64,000 nt of DNA from Phycomyces blakesleeanus NRRL 1555(-) (taxonomy: Eukaryota > Mucoromycota > Mucoromycetes > Mucorales > Phycomycetaceae): the NCBI RefSeq assembly GCF_001638985.1, contig NW_017265154.1, positions 1 through 64,000 on the forward strand. The letters are read 5' to 3'. The notes below the pieces were generated by a model. It was not told the DNA's origin. It ran no database searches and saw only the letters and a list, made by a program, of their open reading frames with translations. Of the stretch, positions 45,790 to 57,560 are shown one piece after another (positions within the stretch are counted from its first letter, which is position 1; each line of letters opens with the position of its first letter). Both the position numbers and the translations under genes were made by a program.

Positions 45790-46546
45790 AAAGAAAAAAG
45801 AAGAAGAAGGACAACAGTAACAATTGTCTACTCTTCTTGGACTTACTTATTCCTCCACCTCTTCATTCCCCACTACCTTTCTGTTTTTTTTTCTTCAAAA
45901 AGAAAGAAAGAACGAACAAAGAGGGAATCCTGATAACCTTTTTACTTCTTTAATGTTCTTTCATTATTTCTTATATGCCCTTTCTATACATCCCTCCCTC
46001 AACCCCTTCTATTGTTTCTTTCTTTCTATTATTTATTTTTTGTTATTTTGTTATATGATACCATTGTGAATTTGTGTATATGCTCTTTTTATTATTATAA
46101 TTACTATTACTACTACTACTATTATTATTATTATTATTATTTTTATTAATTTTTGTTTGGTTGACTTGTCTTCTTCTTTTAAAAGACAAAACCCATACTC
46201 TAACACTCATACACTAAGAAACAGACAGATAAATAGACATACATATTATATATTAACATTGCTATCCTTGTTCTTTTGTATTAAAAAAAAGTGTAAATGT
46301 TTATAGTTTATATATTTTATGTGAGAGTGCTGTATATATATATATATATTTATTTGTTTATTTATTTATATATGACTTTATGTCATGTTATGTAAATAGA
46401 AAGAAGAAGAAGTGTCAAGGTGAGGAGGTAAAGGGGAAAGAGGTGGGAGAAAAGATAGAGAGATAGGATTGGAGATGGGGGGGGGGATATAGAAGATGTA
46501 TACAATGGAATGCAAATATTTAAAGAAAAAGAAAAACATAACAAAA
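45790..46546. other. Convergent 3' ends of two host genes
   Basis: This spacer is shared by the 3' ends of the coiled-coil gene (+) and the G6PD gene (-). It holds T/C-rich stretches, (TAT)n near 46108-46145 and (TA)n near 46334-46348. No gene seen. Confidence 0.6.
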
Positions 46547-48409
46547 TTAAAGCTTGTTGGAAAGAGCGGCAACACTTTGATGGGGCCAGGAGTAATGAGC
46601 ATTAGTGCGATCATAACCGTGGGACTTTACAAATTCATCCAGCTCGGCTGGACCGCGGGAACCGTAGGCGTATGTGGTGATTTTCAAGTCATCGCCAGAA
46701 TCCTTTCCTTCGGCACTCTTCTTGTTCTTACCGTCAATCTTGTGCAAGAGAGGGGTAAAGATTTTCCAGGCAGCCTCTAGTTCATCATCGCGGACAAAGT
46801 TGGAATGGTCGTTGCGCAAGACATCCAGAATGAGAGATTCGTAAGCATCCGGGATAGACAGTTCAGTGTAACGCTTGTGGTAGGAGAGGTCGAGATCGGT
46901 CTGGATAGTCTGGTATGACAGGCCGGGCTGCTTGTTGTTGAACTTCATGTAGACAGCTTCCTTGGGCTGGATGCGCATCACAAGTTCGTTGCGAGCCGAG
47001 CCGCCATAGAGGTTTCCGGGCACGTGTCTGAACTGGATTCTGACCTCAACCTTGGCCTCGTTAAGAGCCTTACCGGCCTTGAGGATAAACGGCACACCCT
47101 CCCAGCGCTCGTTGTTGATGTGACAGGCCAGGGCGGCAAAGGTTGGGGTACGGCTCTCCTTGTTCTTCAGTGTCTCGTCCTCGAGATAGCCGGGCTTTCC
47201 ATTGGCAGCCACGTACTGGCCCAAGAGAGCATCGTCGAGGCTAATTGGGCTGATGCACTTGAGCACCTTGACCTTTTCGTCACGGATTGCTTCGGCGTCG
47301 GTTGAGATGGGACGCTCCATGGCAATGAGAGACAAGACTTGAAGCAAATGATTCTGCATCACGTCACGGATGATGCCAAAGTCATCAAAGTAGCCACCAC
47401 GGCCCTCGGTGCCAAAGGGCTCCTTGAAAGTGATCTGGACATTGTCGATATAGTTGCGGTCCCAGACATTGCTAAAGAAGATGTTTGCAAATCTCATGTT
47501 CATTACGTTCTTGACCATTTCCTTTCCGAGATAATGATCAATACGATAGATCTAGATATGTATAGATTATTTCAAAGAAAATATTAAGTACAAATTTTCG
47601 GTTTCTGTTACGCGTTTTTCATTATATTCTTTGGAAGTAGTCCCCCAAAGCCATCCACTACCCACAACCACTAGCCTAACTATTTTTTACCTCGTCCTCC
47701 TTGAAGAGTTGACCCAATTCATGAGCAAGGTGGTTTGAGCTCTCTGAATCCATACCGAATGGCTTTTCTACAATGAGACGGTTGACACCTTCGTGGCCAT
47801 AGACATTCTTCTTGACACCCTTGGCGACGGGGATGAAGATGGAGGGGGGTAGGGCCATGTAAAAGATACGGTGCTTGTTTCCGGATGGGATCTTGCGGTC
47901 ATTTTCGCTCTTCTTGACAGCGTTGTCGAGACCCTGCCAGGCCTCGTCCTTGTCGTAGAGACCAGAGACGTAAGAGGTGATCTTTTTGAATTCTTCGATT
48001 TTGGACTTGTGTTCGTTGTTGTCGCCTGGCTTGATGTACTGGGTGATACGCTCCAGGTAGTCCTGGTGTGACATGCCTGTGCGTGCATAGCCGACGATGT
48101 GGGTGTTTTTGGGAAGGAAGCCGTTGCGGAAGAGACCAAACAGAGCAGGATAGGTCTTTTTCTTTGCTAAATCACCAGAAGCACCAAGGACTGATAAACA
48201 TACATATTGATTAGTAAGAATTGCATTGAATTGAAGTGAATTGAAGTGAATTGACTCTTAGTGTAGAATACACTTCTTGACAGCATATTATTTTTGATTT
48301 TTTTTTTAAAGAAAGAAAAGAAAAAAAAGGGTAATTTACCAATGATTGTGACTGAATCACCAAGTTCAGCCTTGACTTCGTTCTGCAAGAGTTCGATTGG
48401 AGTTGCCAT
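46547..48409 (-). CDS. ZWF1: Glucose-6-phosphate 1-dehydrogenase, three exons
   Basis: Exons 48409-48340, 48190-47691 and 47551-46547 give 524 residues, the usual eukaryotic length. The enzyme oxidises glucose-6-phosphate to 6-phosphogluconolactone in the cytosol, making NADPH at the entry of the oxidative pentose phosphate pathway. The NADP-binding motif [20 protein letters not shown] is created across intron 1. The substrate-binding/catalytic motif RIDHYLGKE starts exon 3, with EKPFG just before it in exon 2. [37 protein letters not shown] and the C-terminal WPHQS are also typical. Intron donors are GTAAAT and GTAAAA. The region upstream of the start is packed with A and T homopolymers. No defect is seen. 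Codon use is C-ending, as for well-expressed genes. Confidence 0.97.
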
Positions 48410-49861
48410 TATAAATATATTACTTTTCAAATAAAAACTATATAAAAAAAAAAGAGAGAAAAATGAGGTGGGATGAAAAGGGGAAGAAGAGGGAAAGAAA
48501 AATTAAAAAATTAAAAAATTAAAAAAAATTGAAGGAAAACTTAAAGGTAAAAAAAAAAAAAAAAAAAAAAAATAATAATAATAATAATTTTTTCCCAAAA
48601 AAAAAAAAGGAAAAAGAAAAGGTTAGAAAATCTTGACGGGGTTATTATTATTATTATTATTATTTCGTTCTTTCTTTATAATATAAAGTATTATAAAAAT
48701 TAAAAATTCAAATTATACCTTTTTTTTTTTTTCTTTTTTTCTTTTTCGTGTTTGTATGAATTAATGTACGCTTATTTTATTTATATATATATATATATAT
48801 AAAAAGAGTACGCTAGATGTGTAATAATTAACCCGATAGGATCAAAGCAAGAGCATTAAATGATAATGATAATGATCATAATAAGGAGATGATATATTGC
48901 ACTTTGGACACTGTTCATACATTTATACATAAAATGCACAGAATCTGCGGCTCTAATTCCTTTTACAGTCAATTTTTATTTTTTATGAATGAATGAATGA
49001 ATGAAAGATGACTAATAATATAAATTTATTGAATTCATGTTATTTTGGTCATCGTTTAAAGCAATAAAGTAAAGTAAAATACAATATTCTTTTTATTGTA
49101 TTTTATCTGTCAAGCCAAAATAGAAAAAAAAAATAAGGTCATACATACAGTGTGACTATGATAGTATCACTTATTAGATGATCTATGATTGGTTAATGTT
49201 ATTCTTAAAAAGGAAATCGCCTGCAGAGGGTGTACCTTTCCCGCTTCAAGGATTTCAACGCGTTTGACTCAGGGTCGAGGTCAAGATTTGTGTACACAAA
49301 CACACATTGTCTACCATTAATAATCCAACCTCTACTCTTGTTTGGTTTGGCTGCTCTTATTCTTACTAACGGAAGAATAGTTTTTTTTTTTTTTTTTTTT
49401 AAAAAAATAAGCATTTTTGTGCTTATACTTAAACACCATTCATATATTCATATATTCATATATTCATTTATTCATTCATCTGTAATTTATATTATATATA
49501 TATATATATATATTTTACTTTAGCCCCAACATTTTTTCTTTTTTATTTGATCATAGATACAAATTATGTGTGTGTGTAGCCATGGTGATTATTACGTCGA
49601 TCTATTATCATATTCACACACATACCCATACCCATATATACTTGTGGCCATACGTTTTCTTTTTTACTCTAAAAAAGGTTCTTCCGAACAAAATAAAAAA
49701 ATAATACAAAAAACAAAAAGGAGGATATTGAAACATTGTTTCAATTTACTTTATATATATATATTTTTTTATTAATTATGAATTTGCTTACTCATCCAAT
49801 AGAAACGGCTAATGATGATTGAATTAACCTTTTTTTTTTTTTTACTCTAAAATGTTACAGG

Positions 49862-49898
<37 letters not shown>

Positions 49899-52324
49899 TT
49901 ACTCAACACAGGTCGGATTTAACTAGTATTATTATTGCTGTTTTAAATAAAGAAACAAACAGCTAATTTGTTATTCAATAAGAATAGCTTTGAAGTCTAT
50001 TCACCATATTACTCGATATAATCAGTCAGCATGAACCCATAAATTATCATTCTAATTAAACTTGTGTAAATATGCGCATATAAAACTTACCTGTCAATAG
50101 AATCTCAAGATTCTGACACGCACACACACAAATCTGATAAGAAGATGTGTATAGTTTTTAATGTAATGCAATATAATGTATTATCGATTAAAGTGAAACC
50201 AATTAGTTTCAATCTTCCTGTATATATTATATATTACTATTTGATCTTTTTCTCTTTCTTTTTTTTCTTTTAAATAAAAATGTCGGAAAATATTTCTAGA
50301 TGAGATTTTGGGTTTCTTGTAACATTCTGTAGTCCAACCAAGTGAATTTTTGTAGTCTGTGTGGATCTTTGCCCTGCCTTTTTTTTTTTTTTTTTTACTA
50401 AAAATTGTCTTGGTGATCTCTGATTGGATTACAATGCTTTTCTATGGTGTGTTTTATATAAAGCACGTATGTAAGCAATTCTTATTGGCTGATCTCGTCA
50501 TTTCTTCTTCGGATATAAGCCTATTTTGATTGATTTATTTTTTTAAAAAAAAGAAAAAGGTCAATTGCATTTTGAAACAGAATCTTCAGAGCTGATCAAC
50601 AGTCAAAAGCAATAAAATAAAGACAGTCCTTCTTTCAAATTTGGGCCATGTCAAACTAGCAGATTAATCATCTTTTTGATAAAGCAATAGTTTTATTGAC
50701 CCAAATTCTAATTACTGGATGTAATTTGTTTTTTGGTTTTTGTTTTACAATATACGATAGCCATCGATTACTCATCAACACCATAAGATAGGAATAATTC
50801 AATTGATTTCTGTTAAAAGGACCCCATTATCATAGTATAGCAATTATATATCTATCGATTTTTTATTGTAATGGCTGTATTAGGAACATAAATAGGTATG
50901 TGAACGGACAATTTATTTTATTTTATTTTGTATTTATAATGAGGCTTTGATTGATTGCTTAATAAATGCCTACTAGTTAAGTAACTAACTCAAAGGAGAA
51001 TTTCTAATTATTATATATAAAAATTGCTTTCAAAGGCTATTTAAATGGCCCTAATGATATTTTTATTTTTTTGTTAGACGAAATGTATACTTTCAGAGTC
51101 ATCTTTCTCTGTTTGTTCCTTTTTGTTCCGTGATCGATTAAATTCAGTTATGCCAAAAAAAAAAGTTAAATATTCCATGGTAGATGGTAAAGTATTAGCC
51201 GATCATTTAGGCTTATCTACCAACTTTTTATTCTTTTAAATATTTCTTACAGTGTGGTCAGTGCTGCAAATAACAGCATAGAGCATAGAGCATTTTGTTC
51301 ATAAAATCAACTTTTTAGAAAAGTATATAAAACTATATATCTAAATTAAAATTCAGTAGGCAGAATACAAATCATAGATCAAAATCACAAATACTTTATA
51401 TTCCTCAAGTCTACAGTATAGTCAATACCACTACTTTTCTCAAGCACAACGAAACAAAATGAACCCAGAAAAGTTTAATGATTATAAGGAGAGCTGATCT
51501 GCTGGCCATACACCACAACTAGGTTTTTGTTACACTAAACAAAACTGTGGAGAGGTTTGATAGATCCAAGTCATTCTTTAAAACACTTTATCTTGACCTA
51601 TAGAAAATCCACAATCATCATTTCGTTTTCTACCCTTTCATATATTTTATACTTCTCTTATATTTATATATACAGTTGCCAAGGAAACTGGCCATACTTA
51701 ATTTCTCGTCCCACAAAGACCGTCTTTTTTTTTTTTTTTTTTTTTTAGAAAGAATAAAATACAAAGCACGAATTTTCATTGGATAGCAGCATTACTTTTT
51801 CGCTTCCCCCCCCTTTTTTTTTTGGCAGCACTAAATATCCTTTTTAACTATCCAATTATATTTTCTTATGCTTACGCCATAGAATGACTATAGATTTTTT
51901 TTTGACTATAGATTTTCCCGACAATTCCCATCTGACAGCTGTACAGCCATCTCTTTCTCTCATTTCCCAAAAAGTCAAACCACACTCCCATATATCTATC
52001 TTTTCTCTGACTACAAATTCAAAATCCAAAAATCTTCATATAAAATTGTCTGCTTATTAATACTAATATATCCTTTTAATTTATTTTTACTGGTTTTATA
52101 AAAATAATAATACGAGAAAGAATTTGTGGAAATATCATATATTTATTTATTATTGGGGATTGGGGATTTGGGTCAAAGGAGTAATAGAAATAAAAAAAAA
52201 AAAAAAAAAAACCTTTTTATTTTTCGGTTTCTTTTTGTCTGCGCCAACCGTGAGCACTTCTTTTGTGGTGTGATTGGCTACAGTTGTCTTGTACTTGTGT
52301 TCGTTTATCTCAAATCTGACATCA
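48410..52324. other. AT-rich spacer upstream of the G6PD gene
   Basis: It is dominated by A/T homopolymers (48549-48570, 49380-49400, 50380-50396, 51726-51746), (TAT)n at 48642-48664, (TA)n at 48784-48800 and CA/TA runs at 49861-49897. The short open frames are low-complexity or lack support. The first few hundred bases should include the G6PD promoter. No RNA gene or element ends found. Confidence 0.5.
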
Positions 52325-52385
52325 TTTGTCTCAAAAGGCCTTATCTTGAACTACCAAATCGGAAATAAACGCGACAATGCGCATA
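52325..52385 (+). repeat. Direct repeat, left copy (about 61 bp)
   Basis: It reads from TTTGTCTCAAAAGGCC through CGCGACAATGCGCATA. The same sequence with five differences by my count is at 56304-56365. The two copies bracket the second MULE-OTU copy but lie 0.4-0.6 kb outside its recognisable parts. Confidence 0.85.
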
Positions 52386-52841
52386 CAGATCAATTCCATT
52401 TCCTTTCTCCCCCCCCCTCTTCCTCCTCCACTTTCAATAATAATATAAAGCAGTGGTATTTTCATAGAGCGGCTTATAAGAATCTGGAGTCCCCTTACAT
52501 TGTATTTTTAATATATATATATATACCTGATTGAAAAAAATAAAATAAAAAATAAGATCATCATCATTATTATTATACTTGGGATAAGTTTGTTCCATAT
52601 GCTGCCAAATACAATAAATAAGCAGGGACCAGACTTTGATATTTGTTAAATTTCTCAAAATAATAATAAGAATTTTGACTATAAAAATAAAATAAAAGGC
52701 AGCAACATGACAAATAATAGAAAGAAAGAAAAACTAACAAAAAATAATAATAATCAAATATGAAAAAAGAAAGTCAGTATATTTGAAGACCATTAAATAT
52801 ATATATATATATATATATATTCGAAAACCGTACCTTGGTTG

Positions 52842-55578
52842 TTAATACATTACAGAGAAATCTTCCAGTTTATGCCTTTGGACTATGCTCTTATGAAAAG
52901 GGTTGATTGGCGGCCAGGGGTAACTTCTAGTGTTTTTGCGTTTTGCAAGAAGAAAGTGGTTGTCGGCCAAGATGATTATCATGGGCTCGATTTTGTCTGG
53001 GATAGTAAGAAGGGGGACGAAAAGGCAGTCGCCTGTTACCCTTGGTGTTTTCCAATATATGGCTACAGATCTGTTGAATGTGTCTGCCACAAGTTGAGGA
53101 TGGTCAACTATGCCAAACCAATGTCGATCAGGGAGAGGCGAGCTTTTGTCTTGGAGACTAATGATGAGTGAGTCCATCGACGTAAGCCTATTGCCATTAT
53201 CCATCCTTCCCTCGTAGTATGTGCCCCGATACTTTAAAAATGTCTTTAGCATCTCGTCTTTTACTATTGGCCACTTTTCCTGGTCCTGGTAAACCTCCAT
53301 GGCTACAGCTCGGTATCCACAATTACCGTCTGATTCAGGAGAGAATATGTCGGATATGTGTCTGGGCAAAATGGTAAGATTGTCGAATGTCGATCGATCG
53401 ATTGGCGAACCGAGCAGAGAGATGTCTTTCAAGGCGTCTTGCTCTTGTGTCGAGTACAATTGTTTTCTAGAAAACAGACCCAATTTTTTTTTGAGTAAAT
53501 TAATTCTATACAATTTTATAAATAAAAACTTACTTTTTTTGTGGTTTTTTTGTTCCAACTTTTTTTACAGTCTTTTCTTCTTCTGCTTCTTCTTCTTCAA
53601 GGCAGTGCTCTAATTCATTTAGTTTACGCTTGGTTTTCTTTGGTTTATCTTTAACGGTTTTCGCTATTGTTGGACAATTGAGGTCCTCAAGTGTGTGTCT
53701 GGTGAGTTGTATTACGACATTTTTAATTGCAGCTCTAATGTAGGCTTGTTCTTCCGGGCTTTTGGAATTGTTATAAATCTCATAAATACGTTTGAGGTCG
53801 TATATAAATTCAGATCTTTCTTTGGAAACCTCTTTGATACTAGGTGGTACGCTTATTGGGCTGTTAATCGTTAGATGATCTATATTTAATAGAACACAAG
53901 ATATGAGAACAGTATTTTGCAATTAATATAAATACATAAATTTATAGATATATATATATATATATATATTACGTTCTTCTCTCAAGTATTCTCTTCTCCA
54001 GGGTCTTGGGATACAAGAGTTTGGTATGGTATTAAATTTGGCAAGTTTGGAGGTATAATTTCCAAAGTGAGGCTCTTCGTAAATGTACAAGTTCAACCAG
54101 TTCTTCTGATCCTTCATTTCTCTGATAGTATATATATATATATATTTATAAGAAAAAGACAAAAAGTCTTTATAGTTAATGAGCTGCTTCTGCCAAGTAT
54201 AACAACTCTATATGTACCTCTCAAGAAAATCAGCGGCTAATTTTCCATGGTCATTGCAATTCTCTTTTGCAAAGTTGAGAAGATTGGCAGTTTCTATTTT
54301 TGTTTCTTTAGGAGTAGTGCACTCCAGAAAGATTCGGTCAAGATAACCTGTCAATTTCTCCAAGAGAATTATTTTTTCACCATCCTCATCTCCTTTCATC
54401 ACCGGGAATAGCTGTTTCTTGAAGGTAGTCTTGATATGCTTATAGCACACAAGACTTTTTGATTCAGGAAAAATAAAAGAAGCTGCATTTCTCAAGTGTC
54501 CTTCATTTTCGGTAACTATCATACTTGGAAGAATAGGTGTGAGTGTAGATGTAGCATTGTTGGTGGTGTTGATGTTGGTGTTGGTACTGTCGTCAACATC
54601 TGGCCATACTGCATCGCGCAGACAGCGAATTACCCAGAGATAATTCTCTTCTGTTTCGCTTTCCACCCAAGCACCGGCAATTGGAAACGTTTTTAAAGGC
54701 ATACGAAATTTGCCTTCTGTGCTGTCAGTCCCAACAATATTGACGAATGCCATTTTATGAATATCTGTCTTGTATGTTGCATCGATCACAACTGTCCCGG
54801 CCATTCGTCTTGCCTTTTCAACTGCGTCTTTATGAGCAAAAAAAACCATGTTGTCCTTGTTATGTTCACTACTGCTGACAGAGTGTCTGACATGGAAGTT
54901 AAGCTCTTGCAAGATGGTGATGAAGCCAGACATCTCCTTTCCCACATCAGATTTTCTAAAATCTTGCTTAATATTCTCAATATCTTGACGAATAATATTT
55001 TTGAATCCATTGTCCTTCAAATCTTCAAAGATTGTAGAAACATCATCTTGATCTTCAAGGTGCTTGGTAACGAGGGACATGGCTTCCGGCGAGAGCTTGC
55101 GGTACATAGCATAAGCTCTACGGTCATCTTCAATCCCATGGTTATGCTGTGCCTCACGCGAGTTCACAGTAATAATCCCGGTTTTCTTTCTCGAAGCATA
55201 CACAAAGCATGGGCAACCTCTTTTCTGCGTATCCTTTTCCCGCTGTCTCTTCCATCCAGGAAGAGGACTGTCTTCGCCCACAGAGACATTTAAAGCTGCT
55301 TTCTTGGCCTTTCTGGTGTCTCTATACTCACCAGCGTGCTTACAGCTCATTTTTATGCGAGAAGTTGATGAGAAAGTAGTGGTTAAGGCAATATTATGCT
55401 TAGTGCCATATGCCTTGGCAGCTTCACGAACAGCTTCAGTTGAAGAGAATTCTCTTCCGATAAGAAAGATTGAGTTGAACTCGGTCAAAGCATAATCATA
55501 CTTCGTTGGAAAAGCTTTGCTAAAAATAACAAGGTCATTGGTGTTATCGGTGCTGTCGGTGTTGTCGATGTTGCTCAT
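52842..55578 (-). CDS. MULE transposase-OTU fusion, copy B; open frame but lacking the catalytic Glu block
   Basis: Exons 55578-54218, 54121-53973, 53879-53534 and 53466-52842 join without any stop into about 826 residues. Order: FAR1-like N-terminus with CKHAGEYRDT and RGCPCFVYASRK Cys/His elements, then a MULE core with VVIDATYKTD (first Asp kept). The second Asp position reads VTENEGHLRNA (Glu instead of Asp). A jump follows from PHFGNYTS straight to KLAKFNTIPNSCIPRPWRRE. Compared with copy A, about 130 residues including the NRAESAHASLK Glu block are missing, at a CCAA microhomology. The C-terminal OTU domain is complete: PESDGNCGYRAVAMEVYQD (Cys nucleophile) and DNHFLLAKRKN (His). OTU enzymes usually cleave ubiquitin chains. 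Transposition activity is unlikely, but an intact protease-bearing protein may still be made. Confidence 0.75.
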
Positions 55579-55589
55579 GTTAAATGTCA

Positions 55590-55757
55590 AAAAATTTATG
55601 CACTGATGTTGTAGTAAAAAAAAAAAAAAAAAAGGGGTAGTAATTTTATTGCCAACCTGAAGAACAATTTATCTGATTCCCCCAAAAACATGTGTGACAG
55701 AAAAAATAGTCTAGCGTGACGTCACACTATTTTCCAGCCTGTTCGTAAGTTTTACCC
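55590..55757 (-). repeat. MULE leader and terminal repeat of copy B
   Basis: Reading outward from the ATG this stretch shares with copy A the block ACTACAACATCAGYGCATAA, the block TTGCCAATAAAATTA-like and CAYGTTTTTGGGGG, then GTCAC-rich sequence with the palindrome GTGACGTCAC. It ends in a CCAGCCTGTTCGTAAGTTTT segment comparable to CCAGCTTGTCCGTACCGTTC at copy A's end. The opposite end of copy B is lost at the (AT)n run at 52796-52820. Confidence 0.55.
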
Positions 55758-56303
55758 TACCCTCAGAACATGCCATGCTGTTTGACAGTATGTCCACCAA
55801 GAATCCTTACCAGATAATGGAGCCAGAAACACCAATTGTTAACTGTGCCAAATCTTCGGTCTATAATAAATTATCTGACCCAACTTAGGATTGATAGAGA
55901 TGACATTCAGGTCAAATTACATTCTACGAAGCTACTTGGTCTAAAAAATTCGTTAAAGCGAATGTTTAACAACAGGCAACCTGGCCTTTCAAGAGCCAAG
56001 ATTCTGGGCATAAAACGGGCAATTAGTTTAGGGGTATGGAGAAACTAAACCAGCTGCACGCAAAAATAACCATTATCTGGTCTGATTTTGTTTCCTACCA
56101 TTTGGAATATTTCTCGTATATTCTGCCAAGAAAATTGGCGACACTAATCTATGGTCACACAAAGAGCACCCTTTTTCTCTTCTCCTTCTTCCTCTTCTTG
56201 TATGTATATATAGATTCATGTTAAAAGAGCAATAAATAAAGCACTGACTTTCGTTAGATGTCAACCATGCCAAACATGAGTGTATATTTTGTGCTGTGAT
56301 TAA

Positions 56304-56365
56304 TTTGTCTCAAAAGGTCTTTTCTTTGAACTACCCAATCGGAGATAAACGCGACAATGCGCATA
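56304..56365 (+). repeat. Direct repeat, right copy (62 bp)
   Basis: Same orientation as 52325-52385; the core GATAAACGCGACAATGCGCA is almost unchanged. It contains a CCAAT box (ACTACCCAATCGG) and is followed by ATGTATAAAAGC at about 56396, so it resembles a promoter segment. Confidence 0.85.
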
Positions 56366-56531
56366 GATCAAATTCCTTTTTGTTTGCCAAATAATATGTA
56401 TAAAAGCGAAAATAAGCCTTGATTTTTTTTTGTTTGGATTATTATTTCATTTATTTACAAACAAAGTAAAAGACAAAAACATGGTGACGTACACAATGTA
56501 TACATAAATGTATGTATGTATGTATGTGTAT

Positions 56532-57116
56532 TTATTGACCGAGATTCCAGTCTGAAGTAATCACGGTCTCTTTTGCAGAATCAACCTTGAAGTATAAGTA
56601 CTCGTTCTTGCTCTTCAGATAATACACCAAGTAGTATGAGGAATTGGATTGATTACCCCCAAGAGCACTAGCAGTAGCAGCATCAAATGCAGGTCCTATA
56701 CAATGTATATGTTCCTACTGTTAGTAAAACATAAAAGAAAAAAGAAAAAGAAAAAACTCCCCCAATTCGTTTCAAAATTTATATCCATCTATCTTACCGG
56801 GCATGGTTGCAATGTGAGCTTGGCCTTGTTGTTGAAGACTAGGTGTCAATTCATCAGGCTTTCCAAAGTGTGAAAGGATATCAGCCGCAGGAGTACCAGG
56901 TAATCCCAACTGATCAGCCATGGCCTTTTATATACATATAATGTTTTACAGAAACAACAGATTCGTTACATTGAATTCTCTTTCTTTCTCTTTTTGTTAT
57001 AAACATAATCTATCTATTACCTTCATAACCTTGTATTTATTATCATTGGAATCGCTTCCCTCAGTCTTGAGCTGCTGGTATTTTTGGGAAAGTGCAGAAA
57101 GGCTATCGTCAGACAT
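56532..57116 (-). CDS. Small conserved fungal protein, three exons
   Basis: Exons 57116-57021, 56924-56798 and 56695-56532 encode 128 residues. The N-terminal helix includes SQKYQQLKTEG. The middle has ADILSHFGKPDELTPSLQQQ and ATMPGPAFDAA, and the C-terminal half is a compact beta-rich part with YYLVYYLKSKNEYLYFKVDS, then TSDWNLGQ. I recall similar 110-140-residue proteins across fungi with the pattern TPxLxxxGxAxxxMPGPA ... YYxVYYxxxxxxYLxFKVD ... SDW, without a known function. There is no signal peptide or membrane segment, so it is probably cytosolic. It lies 445 bp from the 3' end of the trehalase gene in the same orientation. Splice sites (GTAATA, GTAAGA donors) are good and the frame is intact. 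Confidence 0.8.
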
Positions 57117-57560
57117 GATGAAGATTTGAATATAAATATATATATATATATAAAGAAAAAGAAGAAGAAGAAGTAAAATTCGCAGCTTACATGAATTTCA
57201 TCCATAATTATACGCATCCCATGACGTAATCCACCAAAATAACAAAAACAGTAATTATACTATAGACCCTTCAAGCTTCCCAGCCTATTTAAAATTATTG
57301 GCTTGATTTGGATTTACACATCGTCATCACCATTAAAGCAACAAAAAAAGGAGAAGAACAGAAAAGAAGTTCATCAGAAAGCATGGTATATTAATATATT
57401 ATGTTATATGCTTTTGATTTTGATTTTGATTTAAATTTGGTTTGATTTTATTACACAAGAATCTTACTCATTATTACCATTATACTAGAAAATTGCCTGT
57501 CAAGAAAAATAAGAAGAAGAAGAAAGCGTGCGTGCGTGTATGTGTGTGTGTGTGGATGCC

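Noticed and set aside
47024..47587. Plus-strand open frames inside the G6PD gene
   Set aside because: They are antisense to well-supported exons and arise from the C-ending codon bias of the sense frame.
49205..49523. Overlapping open frames on both strands, possible gene or tRNA-like element
   Set aside because: No cloverleaf can be drawn, and the protein frames run into T/A homopolymers.
55836..56048. A 70-codon plus-strand frame with basic, protein-like composition
   Set aside because: No splice context, family match or support beyond an open frame just outside the MULE end. It could be a decayed gene but was left unannotated.
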